Assembly (NCBI GenBank): GCA_964638895.1
Contig: CAZWYY010000002.1
Location: forward strand, 36,788-100,787
Length of the DNA: 64,000 nt
Source: JAFGGG01 sp964638895
GTDB taxonomy: Bacteria > Spirochaetota > Spirochaetia > SZUA-6 > RPPD01
Direction: 5' to 3'
Made by a program: the position numbers and the translations under genes
Notes under the pieces: generated by a model
The model's input: the letters and a program-made list of their open reading frames with translations, nothing else
Databases searched by the model: none
Told to the model about the DNA's origin: nothing
Shown here: positions 8,074-16,543 of the stretch, piece by piece
Layout: every line of letters begins with the position of its first letter
Position numbering within the stretch: position 1 is the stretch's first letter

Positions 8074-9258
8074 ATGCAATATTTTACCATTCAGGCATAC
8101 AATCACCGGGAGGCAATCGACAAGATGAGGCTGCAGTACGGTGAGAACGGCAAGATACTCACTTACCGGAACATCCGCCTGGGGGGCATACTGGGTTTTT
8201 TTTCCCGGGAAGGGGTGGAGATCACAGGTTATATCGCGGAAAACAGCACCGGCAAAAAAATAAACATCCAGGACGAAAAGGCCAAAATCCTGGAAACCGC
8301 GAAGAAAGAGCAGACACTGAATTACATACTTAAGGAGTTGAAGGAGCTGAAATACGATATCGGAAAAACGGTGGCCCCCATCCGGCAGAACCCCCCTGCT
8401 ATTGAAAAGATCAAGGAAATATTATACGAAAACGATTTCTCACCCGAGTATGTAAAACAAATTATTGAAAAGATGAAAAACGGCTTTTCGATAATGGAGC
8501 TGGAAAATATAAACAAGCTTCAGGGCAGTTTGGTGGACTGGATCGGTGAAAGCTTTACCGTATTTGAAGACCCGGAACAGGAGTCGAAAAAACCGAGGAT
8601 CATAACGATCATCGGTCCAACGGGTGTCGGTAAAACAACCACAGTAGCAAAGCTTGCCGCACTCTACGGTTTAAAAAGCAATGGGCATAAGCCCCTGAGC
8701 GTCAGGATAATCACCATAGACAACTACCGGATAGGGGCCAAGCAGCAGATTGAGACATACGGTGATATCATGCGAATACCGGTGTCCTTCGCCGAAACAA
8801 CGGCCGATCTAAAAAAGCTTGTCGCACTGTACAGCGACGTGGATATCATCCTGATAGATACCATCGGTAAAAGCCAGAAGGATTATAAAAAACTGGGGGA
8901 GATGAAGGAGCTTTTGGAAGCTTGCGGGAAACATACGGACACCTTTCTGGCGGTCAGCGCAACCACAAAATACAAGGACCTGGAAGAGATTTTCCAACAG
9001 TATGAGCCGTTCAAGTACGCATCGGTTATCATAACCAAGCTTGACGAGACTTCACAAATAGGTAATATCATAAGTATATTGGCGGGGAAGCGGAAGTCGG
9101 CGGTGTTTGTTACGGACGGGCAGAAGGTCCCGCAGGATATCGAGAAGGCAACCGTAATGCGTTTCCTGATGCAGCTTGAAGGCCTGCGGATAAACAGGGA
9201 CTACCTGGAAAAAAAATACGGTAAGCGCGATAAAGTTTTAAATGAGGCGTGGAGTTAA
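8074..9258 (+). CDS. flhF: Flagellar SRP-like GTPase FlhF
   Basis: FlhF is the SRP-family GTPase that sets flagellar position and number, working with FlhG. An N-terminal basic segment (MQYFTIQAYNHREAIDKM) precedes the helical N domain and the G domain with GPTGVGKTTTVAKLA, DNYRIGAKQQ, DTIGKS and TKLDET. The frame opens at a GTG (8053) inside the end of flhA, but the ATG at 8074 follows AAAGGGAGTAGG and matches the normal N-terminus, giving 394 residues. In the usual DTxG box the residue before Gly is Ala; here it is Ile (DTIG). Confidence 0.95.
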   Translation: MQYFTIQAYNHREAIDKMRLQYGENGKILTYRNIRLGGILGFFSREGVEITGYIAENSTGKKINIQDEKAKILETAKKEQTLNYILKELKELKYDIGKTVAPIRQNPPAIEKIKEILYENDFSPEYVKQIIEKMKNGFSIMELENINKLQGSLVDWIGESFTVFEDPEQESKKPRIITIIGPTGVGKTTTVAKLAALYGLKSNGHKPLSVRIITIDNYRIGAKQQIETYGDIMRIPVSFAETTADLKKLVALYSDVDIILIDTIGKSQKDYKKLGEMKELLEACGKHTDTFLAVSATTKYKDLEEIFQQYEPFKYASVIITKLDETSQIGNIISILAGKRKSAVFVTDGQKVPQDIEKATVMRFLMQLEGLRINRDYLEKKYGKRDKVLNEAWS

Positions 9259-9261
9259 CAG

Positions 9262-10119
9262 ATGGCGGATCAGGCGGAAAAATTAAGAGAGCTCATGCAG
9301 AATAAAAACGGAAATCATCGCTCGGCGACAAGGATCATAACGGTGTCAAGCGGGAAGGGCGGCGTGGGCAAGACCAATATCGCCATAAATCTGGCCCTGG
9401 CTTATGCTGAAATGGGGAAAAAGGTTACGGTTATGGATGCCGACCTGGGTTTGGCCAATGTCAACGTTGTGCTGGGTGTCATTCCAAAATACAACCTCTA
9501 CCATGTAATCAGGCAGCAGAAAAAAATGAAGGATATTATCATGGATACCAATTTCGGTATAAAGATAGTTGCGGGCGCCTCGGGATTTTCAAAAATCGCT
9601 AATCTGACCGAGGATGAGCGCAATATTTTTATACGGGAGCTGGATGAACTGGCCAACGCGGACATCATAATTATCGATACCGGTGCGGGTGTATCGAACA
9701 ATGTTATCTCGTTTGTCGCGGCCGCCGATGACGTGATTATCGTTACCACACCGGAGCCCACCGCCATTACGGACGCATACGGTATTATCAAAATAATCGC
9801 CACGGAGATTGAAAACCTTGATTTGGGCCTGAAACTGGTTGTAAACAGGGTCGGCTCGGTGCTGGAAGGGAAAAAGGTGGCTACCCGTGTCATCTCTATC
9901 GCCAGTAATTTTTTAAACATCAAGGTCGATTACCTGGGATTTGTTTATAACGATAAGCTGGTGCATAACGCGGTTATCAAGCAAAAGCCGTTCTTTGCCA
10001 TTGATCCCCACAGTAAGGCCTCAATCTGCATAAAGCACATCATCGGCCGGCTGGAGAATATAGAATACCGCGAGGGGAGGGGCATATCGCGTTTCTTGAA
10101 AAAACTCTTCGGCAACTGA
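9262..10119 (+). CDS. flhG: MinD-like ATPase FlhG (YlxH)
   Basis: ParA/MinD-type ATPase that antagonises FlhF and limits flagellar number. The deviant Walker A is SSGKGGVGKTNIAINLA (about residues 29-45), followed by the switch I region VMDADLGLANVNVVLG and Walker B IIIDTGAG. The N-terminal stretch before Walker A (ADQAEKLRELMQ) resembles the FlhF-activating helix of FlhG. Length 285 residues. The ATG lies three bases after the flhF stop. A terminator-like hairpin follows at 10134-10165. Confidence 0.95.
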   Translation: MADQAEKLRELMQNKNGNHRSATRIITVSSGKGGVGKTNIAINLALAYAEMGKKVTVMDADLGLANVNVVLGVIPKYNLYHVIRQQKKMKDIIMDTNFGIKIVAGASGFSKIANLTEDERNIFIRELDELANADIIIIDTGAGVSNNVISFVAAADDVIIVTTPEPTAITDAYGIIKIIATEIENLDLGLKLVVNRVGSVLEGKKVATRVISIASNFLNIKVDYLGFVYNDKLVHNAVIKQKPFFAIDPHSKASICIKHIIGRLENIEYREGRGISRFLKKLFGN

Positions 10120-10133
10120 ATGGGAAGGTATTA

Positions 10134-10165
10134 GGCCGTCGGCATCTTGACGGCCGGGGCTTTTT
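10134..10165 (+). terminator. Possible intrinsic terminator or attenuator after flhG
   Basis: GGCCGTC (10134-10140) and GACGGCC (10149-10155) form a 7-bp stem with an eight-base loop. GGGGC and then five T's follow. The short T run starts five bases after the stem, so termination may be only partial. That would still let the downstream orphan and sigma factor genes be read at a reduced level. Confidence 0.45.
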
Positions 10166-10197
10166 CTCATAAGCTTTAAAGAGGAGTAGAGAAGAAA

Positions 10198-11013
10198 ATG
10201 ATACGGTGGAACATGGCTATATATGCCGGAATCGGGGCATTTGTTCTCTCTTTCCTGGTGGGAATAATCAGCGGAAATCCGTTTTTTACCATATTACTAC
10301 GCGCAATACTATTTGGTGCGATATTTTGCGGCCTGGGCGCGGCGGCAAGTTATCTGTTAAACAGGTTTACGCCCGAATTATTCAATCCCGAAGAGCATGC
10401 CCAGGAACAGGATGAAACGCGGGAGAATATCGACATCGTGCTTCCCGAAGAAACACCCGGTATAGGAGAATCATTAATTGAAGAAGGCGAGGACAGCGAG
10501 GCCGCCCTGGAACTTGAAAACGCGGAAGAGAACAGGGAGCAAGACCGGGAGTTTTTATCCGACGATGTCACATCATCCGCGGAAGATGAGCAGCCGGAAG
10601 CCGAACAGGATGAATATCCTGATGTCATCAGGGAAGAAATACCCGCTGCCGCAGAACCGGAATCACAAGAACAGGAACAGGAACAGGAACCTGAAGAACC
10701 GCTTATGACAAGCGATACTGAAACGGAAATGCAGGAAGACGATGTAGCCACGGGCCCGCATGAGCAACCTGCGGAAAACCTGCGGCAGGGCATTAAGGAC
10801 GACGAGATTGACGAGCTTCCGGATATGGGCGTTCTGGAGAACTCGTTTCTGGTGTTGAAAAACGATGATTCGCGTGAGAGCAAGGCGTTTCCCGAGGTGC
10901 ATACGCGGAAGGGCAAACCGGACATAAAAAATCAGGATCCGCAGGTATACGCACAAGCCGTGCGCACCATAATTAAAAGAGATGAGGAAGGACCGAAAAA
11001 GTATGGCCGATGA
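10198..11013 (+). CDS. Acidic membrane-anchored protein of the flagellar operon, function unknown
   Basis: I do not recognise the function. The first 60 residues contain two hydrophobic segments (AGIGAFVLSFLVGIISG and a second around residues 28-50). Then comes a long, very acidic, Glu/Gln/Asp-rich stretch without predicted fold, including an EQEQEQEQEPEE run encoded by three perfect GAACAG repeats (10669-10686). A basic C-terminus (DPQVYAQAVRTIIKRDEE) looks more ordered and may be a docking segment. Its place between flhG and the flagellar sigma factor suggests a flagellar role, but that is inference. A ribosome binding site (AGAGGAG) precedes the ATG. It overlaps the next gene by 11 bases. 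Confidence 0.8.
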   Translation: MIRWNMAIYAGIGAFVLSFLVGIISGNPFFTILLRAILFGAIFCGLGAAASYLLNRFTPELFNPEEHAQEQDETRENIDIVLPEETPGIGESLIEEGEDSEAALELENAEENREQDREFLSDDVTSSAEDEQPEAEQDEYPDVIREEIPAAAEPESQEQEQEQEPEEPLMTSDTETEMQEDDVATGPHEQPAENLRQGIKDDEIDELPDMGVLENSFLVLKNDDSRESKAFPEVHTRKGKPDIKNQDPQVYAQAVRTIIKRDEEGPKKYGR

Positions 11014-11791
11014 GGTTTTTAAAAAAAAATCCGAAGAAGAGCTTTGGAGGGCTTACAGAAAATCAAAGGATCCGCATATACGTGATTTTTTTATAAAGCA
11101 ATACGCCCCCCTGGTAAAGTATGTGGCGGGCAAGGTGGCCATCGGTATGCCCCAAAACGTTGAGTTTGAAGATCTTGTGGGCTATGGTGTATTCGGCCTT
11201 TTTGACGCCATTGACAAATTTGACCCGGATAAACACGTGAAATTTAAAACATATGCGGTAACCCGTATTCGCGGTTCGATATTCGACGAACTGCGCTCCA
11301 TAGACTGGGTTCCGCGCTCGGTCAGACAAAAGACAAGGGAGGTGGAAGACACCATATCTCACCTGGAAGGGCAGTTGGGCCGCGCGGCCTCCGACAACGA
11401 GATTGCCAAGGCCATGAATATATCGACCGATGATTACCAGGATCTGATGTTAAAGATTAGCGGCACGTCAATCATGTCCATCCATGATATCTGGTATACG
11501 GGTGAGGATAACGACAAAATATCGATCGCCGAAAGCATTGAATCACCCTCCAGCCTTAATCCGGATACGATTGTTGAAAAAAACGAGATAAAACGGGTTA
11601 TTATAGAAGCAATCAATGAACTGCCGGAAAAAGAGAAAAAAGTTCTTGTCCTTTACTATTATGAGGACTTAACTTTAAAGGAGATAGGCGAGGTGCTGGA
11701 GGTTACGGAATCCCGGGTATCGCAGCTGCATACAAAGGCAATTCTGCGCCTGCGGGCCAAACTTACAAGCCTGAAAAAAGGAATAATGTAG
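11003..11791 (+). CDS. fliA: RNA polymerase sigma factor for flagellar genes (FliA/WhiG, sigma28)
   Basis: Sigma70-family factor of the flagellar class. Region 2 includes VEFEDLVGYGVFGLFDAIDK and FKTYAVTRIRGSIFDELRS, typical of FliA/WhiG. Region 4 ends with LTLKEIGEVLEVTESRVSQL, the helix-turn-helix that reads the -35 box. It would recognise the promoter seen at 27066-27092 in front of flagellin. Two start codons are possible (10982 and 11003); the second follows a GAGGAAGGA site at good distance and gives 262 residues. It overlaps the previous gene by 11 bases. A FlgM-like candidate partner lies at 20961-21128. Confidence 0.94.
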   Translation: MADEVFKKKSEEELWRAYRKSKDPHIRDFFIKQYAPLVKYVAGKVAIGMPQNVEFEDLVGYGVFGLFDAIDKFDPDKHVKFKTYAVTRIRGSIFDELRSIDWVPRSVRQKTREVEDTISHLEGQLGRAASDNEIAKAMNISTDDYQDLMLKISGTSIMSIHDIWYTGEDNDKISIAESIESPSSLNPDTIVEKNEIKRVIIEAINELPEKEKKVLVLYYYEDLTLKEIGEVLEVTESRVSQLHTKAILRLRAKLTSLKKGIM

Positions 11792-11792
11792 T

Positions 11793-13742
11793 ATGGTCAA
11801 ACTGGATCAACTGCGAAAATTCATGAAAACCCTTTATAAGCAGGATATGAACAACAAGAGTATCCATGCCAGGGGAAGGACATTAGATGAAGCCCTGCGT
11901 GAAGCGGCCATACAGTTGGGGCTGCCGGTAAAAAAACTGGATTATGAAATAGTCAGACGCGGCAGTAAAAAGGTAATGGGTCTGGGAGGCGGAGATTGGG
12001 AGATAATCGCGTATGCCGCGGGGCTGGGTGTCGACGCCAAGGACATGTTTGACGAGGATCTGATATTCGGGCAGAAACTGGATACCGATTTTGCCGATCA
12101 AAACAAAAACAGAGACGGGAAGATAAGCGTGCGCCTGCAGCCGGACGGGGTATTTTTAAAGGTGACAAAACCGATCGGAAACGGGAAAAAAGCCAATATC
12201 GTCACGGCCAAAAATCTGATAATGAAGAGGAACATCGGCCATTATAATGAGGAACTGGTGGAAAAAGTAGTACGATATGCAGACGATAAATACGTAAAAA
12301 TAGCGAATTATGAATATGTTCCCGCCCATGACCCGGTTATGTCGGTGAGTATCGCCGATATGGAGATGAAAGCGTACCTGCTGCTGCAGGCGCCCAGACC
12401 CGGCGGCGCCGATCTGACCGCCGAAAGCATCAGAAACTATCTGAAGAACAACAGGGTCGTGTTCGGCATAAAAGAAGGTGTGCTTACCACATTGGAGGAA
12501 AACCCGATTTATAATGAAGAGATACTGGTTGCCGAAGGCCAAAAACAGGTAAACGGTAATGACGCCAAGATTGTGTATAATTTTAATACTGATCACTCCA
12601 CAATCATCCTGAAAGAAAAAAACGGACGCGTTGATTTTAAAGACCTGAATCTGATCGAAAACGTGGTTGCGGGGCAGCAGATAGCCAAAAAAATACCCCC
12701 GGAAAGGGGCAAAGACGGGCAGACAATAACAGGGAAAACTATGCCCGCCAAAGCCGGCAAGGATATGGCAATAAACGTGGGCAAGAATGTAAAGCTTTCC
12801 GAGGACGGCACAACCGCAATATCGGAGATCAACGGTCAGGTCATCATTTTAAACGGTAAATTAAATGTTGAGCCCGTGTATACGGTACCAGGAGACGTAA
12901 ACCTGCATACCGGTAACATACTTTTTCTGGGAACGGTTATTGTGCGGGGAAACGTGGAAGACGGGTTTTCGGTCAAGGCAGCGGGCAATATTGAGGTCAT
13001 GGGAAATGTGGGCAAGGCCGTGCTCGACGCCGAGGGTGATATCATCGTGCACCAGGGTGTGTTGGGCAAAAACGAGGGCAAGGTGCGCTGTGGCAAAAAT
13101 TTGTACGCCAAATTCGTTGAACACGCCTATATTGAAGTGGAGAACAATGTGATTGTAACCGACGGAATCCTGCATTCGTATGTCGATTCCAATAAAAAGA
13201 TTATCTGCCAGGGAAGAAGGGCCTCAATCGTGGGTGGAAGGCTGCGCGCGGCCGAGGAGATTAATGCCAAGAACCTGGGGTCCGTGGCCGGTGCGGAAAC
13301 CGTGCTGGAGGTGGGGTATGATCCTAAAAGTAAGGAAAAACTTATAGAACTGAATTCGGCCATCGACAACTTCAATAAGGAAATGGAGGAGCTGGAACGC
13401 AACATCAATACACTTGAAAATCTTAAAAAAGTGCAGAAGAACCTGCCTGAGGAAAAAGAGAAATACCTCGTAGAGCTGAACGAAAAACGCATGAAAATTC
13501 TTACGGAAATGAAAGAGTTAAAAACACAGGCTGAGGAAATAAAACGCCACCTGGCCTCACTCAAGATAAAAGGCAAGATATCCGCGTCCGAACGCGTGTT
13601 CCCTGGTGTGAAGATCTATTTGAAGGATGTGATGGACAAGGTAAGGGTTGAACAAAAGGCGGTAACCTATGTTCTGGAAGGAAAGCGAATCAGGATGACC
13701 AAATATGAACCTGTGGAAGGCGAGTATTTAAGGAGACGGTAA
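11793..13742 (+). CDS. fapA: FapA-like (DUF342) protein with N-terminal Jag-like domain
   Basis: Residues about 25-75 (IHARGRTLDEALREAAIQLG and on to KKVMGLGGGDWEI) have the pattern of the Jag N-terminal domain found in KhpB/SpoIIIJ-associated proteins. The rest is a DUF342/FapA protein: a mixed domain, then a right-handed beta-solenoid (about residues 340-500, repeated V-x-G-x-V units), then a coiled coil around residues 510-590. FapA-type proteins are linked to flagellar placement in Vibrio-type bacteria, and position next to the sigma factor fits a flagellar role. The KH protein KhpA is encoded 2.5 kb downstream. The ATG overlaps no gene and follows AAAAAGGA. Confidence 0.82.
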   Translation: MVKLDQLRKFMKTLYKQDMNNKSIHARGRTLDEALREAAIQLGLPVKKLDYEIVRRGSKKVMGLGGGDWEIIAYAAGLGVDAKDMFDEDLIFGQKLDTDFADQNKNRDGKISVRLQPDGVFLKVTKPIGNGKKANIVTAKNLIMKRNIGHYNEELVEKVVRYADDKYVKIANYEYVPAHDPVMSVSIADMEMKAYLLLQAPRPGGADLTAESIRNYLKNNRVVFGIKEGVLTTLEENPIYNEEILVAEGQKQVNGNDAKIVYNFNTDHSTIILKEKNGRVDFKDLNLIENVVAGQQIAKKIPPERGKDGQTITGKTMPAKAGKDMAINVGKNVKLSEDGTTAISEINGQVIILNGKLNVEPVYTVPGDVNLHTGNILFLGTVIVRGNVEDGFSVKAAGNIEVMGNVGKAVLDAEGDIIVHQGVLGKNEGKVRCGKNLYAKFVEHAYIEVENNVIVTDGILHSYVDSNKKIICQGRRASIVGGRLRAAEEINAKNLGSVAGAETVLEVGYDPKSKEKLIELNSAIDNFNKEMEELERNINTLENLKKVQKNLPEEKEKYLVELNEKRMKILTEMKELKTQAEEIKRHLASLKIKGKISASERVFPGVKIYLKDVMDKVRVEQKAVTYVLEGKRIRMTKYEPVEGEYLRRR

Positions 13743-14062
13743 TGTCGGTGCTTCCCATCGATATGCAGATTCTTTTTTCTCAGATGAATCAGGTGGGGAA
13801 AGAACAGGCCATACAGAAAGAAGGAAACGCAATACACCAGTCGCTGCAGGGAATGGAACTGGTTAAAACCACGGAGCAGCAGGACAACTCCGTGAACCAG
13901 AGCAAGGAAGTGGGCAACGGCGTGGAAAGATTAAAAAATAGCGAGAAAAAAAAACAGGAAGAACGGGAAAAAGAAAAACAGGAAAAAGAAAAAAGAGCAC
14001 AGCAAAAGAAGGCGGTGTTTGCTGATCCTGACCTGGGAAATAATATCGACATATTGGGGTAA
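13742..14062 (+). CDS. Small charged coiled-coil protein, unknown function
   Basis: A 106-residue protein I cannot assign. The N-terminal 30 residues are amphipathic (LPIDMQILFSQMNQVGKEQA). Residues about 60-92 are an almost continuous run of Lys and Glu, predicted as a single helix or coiled coil, and the last 15 residues are acidic and hydrophobic. The ATG overlaps the fapA stop and is preceded by AAGGAGAC, which argues that the gene is real and coupled to fapA. No membrane segment or signal peptide is seen. Confidence 0.7.
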   Translation: MSVLPIDMQILFSQMNQVGKEQAIQKEGNAIHQSLQGMELVKTTEQQDNSVNQSKEVGNGVERLKNSEKKKQEEREKEKQEKEKRAQQKKAVFADPDLGNNIDILG

Positions 14063-14073
14063 CCGGCGTAATC

Positions 14074-14523
14074 ATGGAAATATTTCTATTTATAATAGCG
14101 TGCCAGTTGGTGTGTTTTTTAGTGCTGTATGTATTGTTAAAAAAAAGACTGGACAAGCAGTACTCGTATGATGCACAAATCGGTAAGATTGAGAGGGAGG
14201 TTGAGAAGATTATTACGGAGTTGAACAGGACCACCGAGCGAAACATAGGGATTCTGGAACATAAGATAGCTGAAATAGAGAAACTGATGACGGCCACGGA
14301 CAAACGCCTTGGGGTATTGAAGCGTGAAAGTGAAAAGCACGACCTCAGTCAGAAGATCTATACGAATCTAGCACCTGCGGCCGCACACAATAAAAGCAGG
14401 AATATAAAGGAAGAGGTGATGAGGCTGTACGCAAGCGGATTCCCTTCAGGGATGATCGCCAATCAGCTTGGTACGTCAATCGGAGAAGTGGAACTGATAA
14501 TTTCCCTGGCGGGAAAAAGCTAA
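14074..14523 (+). CDS. Membrane-anchored coiled-coil protein with C-terminal helix-turn-helix-like segment
   Basis: 149 residues. An N-terminal transmembrane helix (IFLFIIACQLVCFLVLYVLL) is followed by a coiled coil (about residues 30-95). The C-terminus, EVMRLYASGFPSGMIANQLG followed by TSIGEVELIISLAG, resembles the short helix-turn-helix end of DUF6115-type proteins found near motility genes. I cannot give it a function; DNA binding from a membrane anchor is possible but unproven. It closes the flagellar operon. The 140 bases after it hold an imperfect hairpin (14540-14568) and the ffh promoter. Confidence 0.75.
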   Translation: MEIFLFIIACQLVCFLVLYVLLKKRLDKQYSYDAQIGKIEREVEKIITELNRTTERNIGILEHKIAEIEKLMTATDKRLGVLKRESEKHDLSQKIYTNLAPAAAHNKSRNIKEEVMRLYASGFPSGMIANQLGTSIGEVELIISLAGKS

Positions 14524-14607
14524 AAAAATATACGCCGCAGGGCATGAGCATAAAAAAAATGCATACCCGGTTTTCCGCCTCGCGAGGGAGGGGAATTTGA
14601 TCCCGCC

Positions 14608-14638
14608 TTGACAATTTAATAAATAATAGGTATATAAT
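14608..14638 (+). promoter_or_regulatory. Promoter of the ffh-rpsP operon
   Basis: TTGACA (14608-14613) followed by TATATAAT: TATATA (14631) is at 17-base spacing and TATAAT (14633-14638) at 19. The initiation codon of ffh is 27 bases downstream of the -10 box. Both boxes are near consensus and sit in the only intergenic gap between the flagellar and translation operons. Confidence 0.7.
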
Positions 14639-14664
14639 CATAGTTTAGAATATGCGGTAAGGCA

Positions 14665-15996
14665 ATGTTAGACAGGTTAAGCGGCAAACTGACAGATATT
14701 ATCAGACACATTAGCGGAAAAGCGGCCATCAGCGAGAAAAACGTGGAAGAGGCTATCAACGAGATTAAAATAGCCCTGCTGGAAGCCGATGTCAATGTAC
14801 GCGTTGTGCGCCGATTCATCAACAATGCCATGGAAGACTCACTGGGCGCCAGGGTGCTGAGCGGCGTTACGCCCAGCCAGCAATTTATAAAAATAATCCA
14901 CGATAGAATGGTCTGGCTGCTGGGCGAAAAAAAGGAGGAGCTGGCATTAAAAGGCCCGGATACCGTTTCGGTTATCCTTTTTTTGGGTTTGCAGGGCTCG
15001 GGAAAAACAACAACAGCCGCCAAACTGGCGTTCTTGCTGAAAAAGCGCGGCAGGAAGGTGCTGCTGGCGGCGGCGGACCTGGTAAGACCCGCGGCCGCGG
15101 AGCAGTTGGATATCCTGGGGCGGCGCATAGACGTGGAGGTGTACCGGGAAGAAAACTCCACACCGCTTAAGGTGGTGAAAAACGCGCTGAAGCACGCGCA
15201 GAAAAATCAGCTGGATACCGTGATTATCGACACATCCGGCAGGCTGCACATTGATGAGCGGATGATGGAAGAAATTCGCGCCATAAGCAGGGTCGCGGCG
15301 CCGGATGAATCCATACTGGTTGCCGACGCCATGACCGGGCAGCACGCGGTGGATATTGCCAGGGAGTTCAACGACAAGGTGGGACTAAGCGGCGTTATTC
15401 TCACCAAGTTCGATTCCGATACACGGGGCGGGGCCGCGCTTTCCATCAAGAATATTACGGGGAAACCCATAAAGTTTATCGGTGTGGGAGAAAAGGAAGA
15501 AGATCTGGAAGAGTTTTACCCGGAGCGTATTGCCTCGCGTATTCTGGGCATGGGTGATGTGGTGACCCTGGTGGAAAAGGCGCAGGGGGCCATAGAAGAA
15601 AAAGAGGCGGAGGTTTTACAGAGAAAACTGGAGTCTAAAACATTTGATTTCGAGGATTATCTTGACCAATTCCGCCGGGTGAGGAAGATGGGCAGCATTC
15701 GTTCGTTGATCGACCTGATTCCCGGACTAAAAGGCAATGTGGATCCCGATCAACTGGATATGGATGAAATTAAACGGGAAGAAGCCATCATCCTGTCCAT
15801 GACGCGTAAGGAGAGGAAAAATCACAGGATAATCGGCCCGAGCAGGAGGAAAAGAATAGCACGCGGTTCGGGAACGGCGGTATTCGACGTGAACAAACTA
15901 CTGAAAAAATTTGAAAAGACCAAGAATATGATGCAAAAAGTAAGCAAAAACAAGAATTACCAGACACAGATGATGTCTCGTTTAGGAATGCAATAA
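14665..15996 (+). CDS. ffh: Signal recognition particle protein Ffh
   Basis: SRP54-type GTPase that binds signal sequences of nascent membrane proteins together with 4.5S RNA. The N domain is followed by the G domain with GLQGSGKTTTAAKLA, DLVRPAAAEQL, DTSGRL, TKFDSDTRGGAALS and GVGEK. A C-terminal methionine-containing M domain follows (about residues 330-443). Length 443 is normal. It heads an operon with rpsP, khpA, rimM, trmD and rplS, the same order as in Bacillus and many other bacteria. Confidence 0.98.
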   Translation: MLDRLSGKLTDIIRHISGKAAISEKNVEEAINEIKIALLEADVNVRVVRRFINNAMEDSLGARVLSGVTPSQQFIKIIHDRMVWLLGEKKEELALKGPDTVSVILFLGLQGSGKTTTAAKLAFLLKKRGRKVLLAAADLVRPAAAEQLDILGRRIDVEVYREENSTPLKVVKNALKHAQKNQLDTVIIDTSGRLHIDERMMEEIRAISRVAAPDESILVADAMTGQHAVDIAREFNDKVGLSGVILTKFDSDTRGGAALSIKNITGKPIKFIGVGEKEEDLEEFYPERIASRILGMGDVVTLVEKAQGAIEEKEAEVLQRKLESKTFDFEDYLDQFRRVRKMGSIRSLIDLIPGLKGNVDPDQLDMDEIKREEAIILSMTRKERKNHRIIGPSRRKRIARGSGTAVFDVNKLLKKFEKTKNMMQKVSKNKNYQTQMMSRLGMQ

Positions 15997-16011
15997 AGGA
16001 GGACCTAAGGT

Positions 16012-16257
16012 TTGAGCGTAAAAATCAGGTTAAAAAGATTGGGCACGAAAAAGAAACCGTATTACAGAATCGTTGTAATGGATTCACGCGCGCCCCGTGA
16101 CGGCAGATCGCTTGAGGAGGTCGGATTTTATCATCCGATCGAGGTTGAGGAGAAACAACTGCTGATCAAGGACGATCGTGTGAAGGAATGGCTGGAAAAG
16201 GGAGCCAGACCCAGCAATACCGTTAAAAGGCTTTTGAAACGTAAGAATATACAGTAA
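16012..16257 (+). CDS. rpsP: 30S ribosomal protein S16
   Basis: An 81-residue S16: SVKIRLKRLGTKKKPYYRIV at the N-terminus and DSRAPRDGRSLEEVGFYHP are diagnostic. The start is TTG (16012), placed eight bases after a strong AAAGGAGG site, and no ATG is available at this position. It follows ffh by 15 bases. S16 binds 16S rRNA early in 30S assembly. Confidence 0.98.
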   Translation: MSVKIRLKRLGTKKKPYYRIVVMDSRAPRDGRSLEEVGFYHPIEVEEKQLLIKDDRVKEWLEKGARPSNTVKRLLKRKNIQ

Positions 16258-16295
16258 GTAGGTAAAATTCATTTAATATAAGAAAGGAGATCATT

Positions 16296-16529
16296 GTGGA
16301 GAAAGAGCTTGTTGAGTACATAGCGAAAGCACTGGTTGATAACCCGGAAGGGGTAAATGTAAATGTAATCGAAGGAGAAAAGTCGACAATTCTGGAGCTG
16401 AAGGTTTCAGATGGCGACATCGGCAAGGTCATCGGTAAACACGGGAGAATTGCCAAGGCAATCAGGACGATTCTAAGCGCCGCAGCCACAAAAAAGGAGA
16501 AGAGGGTAGTATTAGAGATTCTGGATTAG
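16296..16529 (+). CDS. khpA: KH-domain RNA-binding protein KhpA (YlqC)
   Basis: A 77-residue single KH domain. The conserved loop is GKVIGKHGRIAKAIRTIL, with the GxxG at G-K-H-G, typical of KhpA, which usually pairs with KhpB (Jag) in RNA binding and cell-envelope control. It sits between rpsP and rimM, the classical location. The start is GTG after an AAGGAGA site. A Jag-like domain is present on the FapA-like protein at 11793-13742, which may be relevant. Confidence 0.94.
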   Translation: MEKELVEYIAKALVDNPEGVNVNVIEGEKSTILELKVSDGDIGKVIGKHGRIAKAIRTILSAAATKKEKRVVLEILD

Positions 16530-16543
16530 ACAATTTAGTCGCG

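Noticed and set aside
10669..10686. GAACAG triplicate as a phase-variation repeat.
   Set aside because: Three six-base units inside a frame keep the frame when units are lost or gained; this is simply a Glu-Gln coding run.
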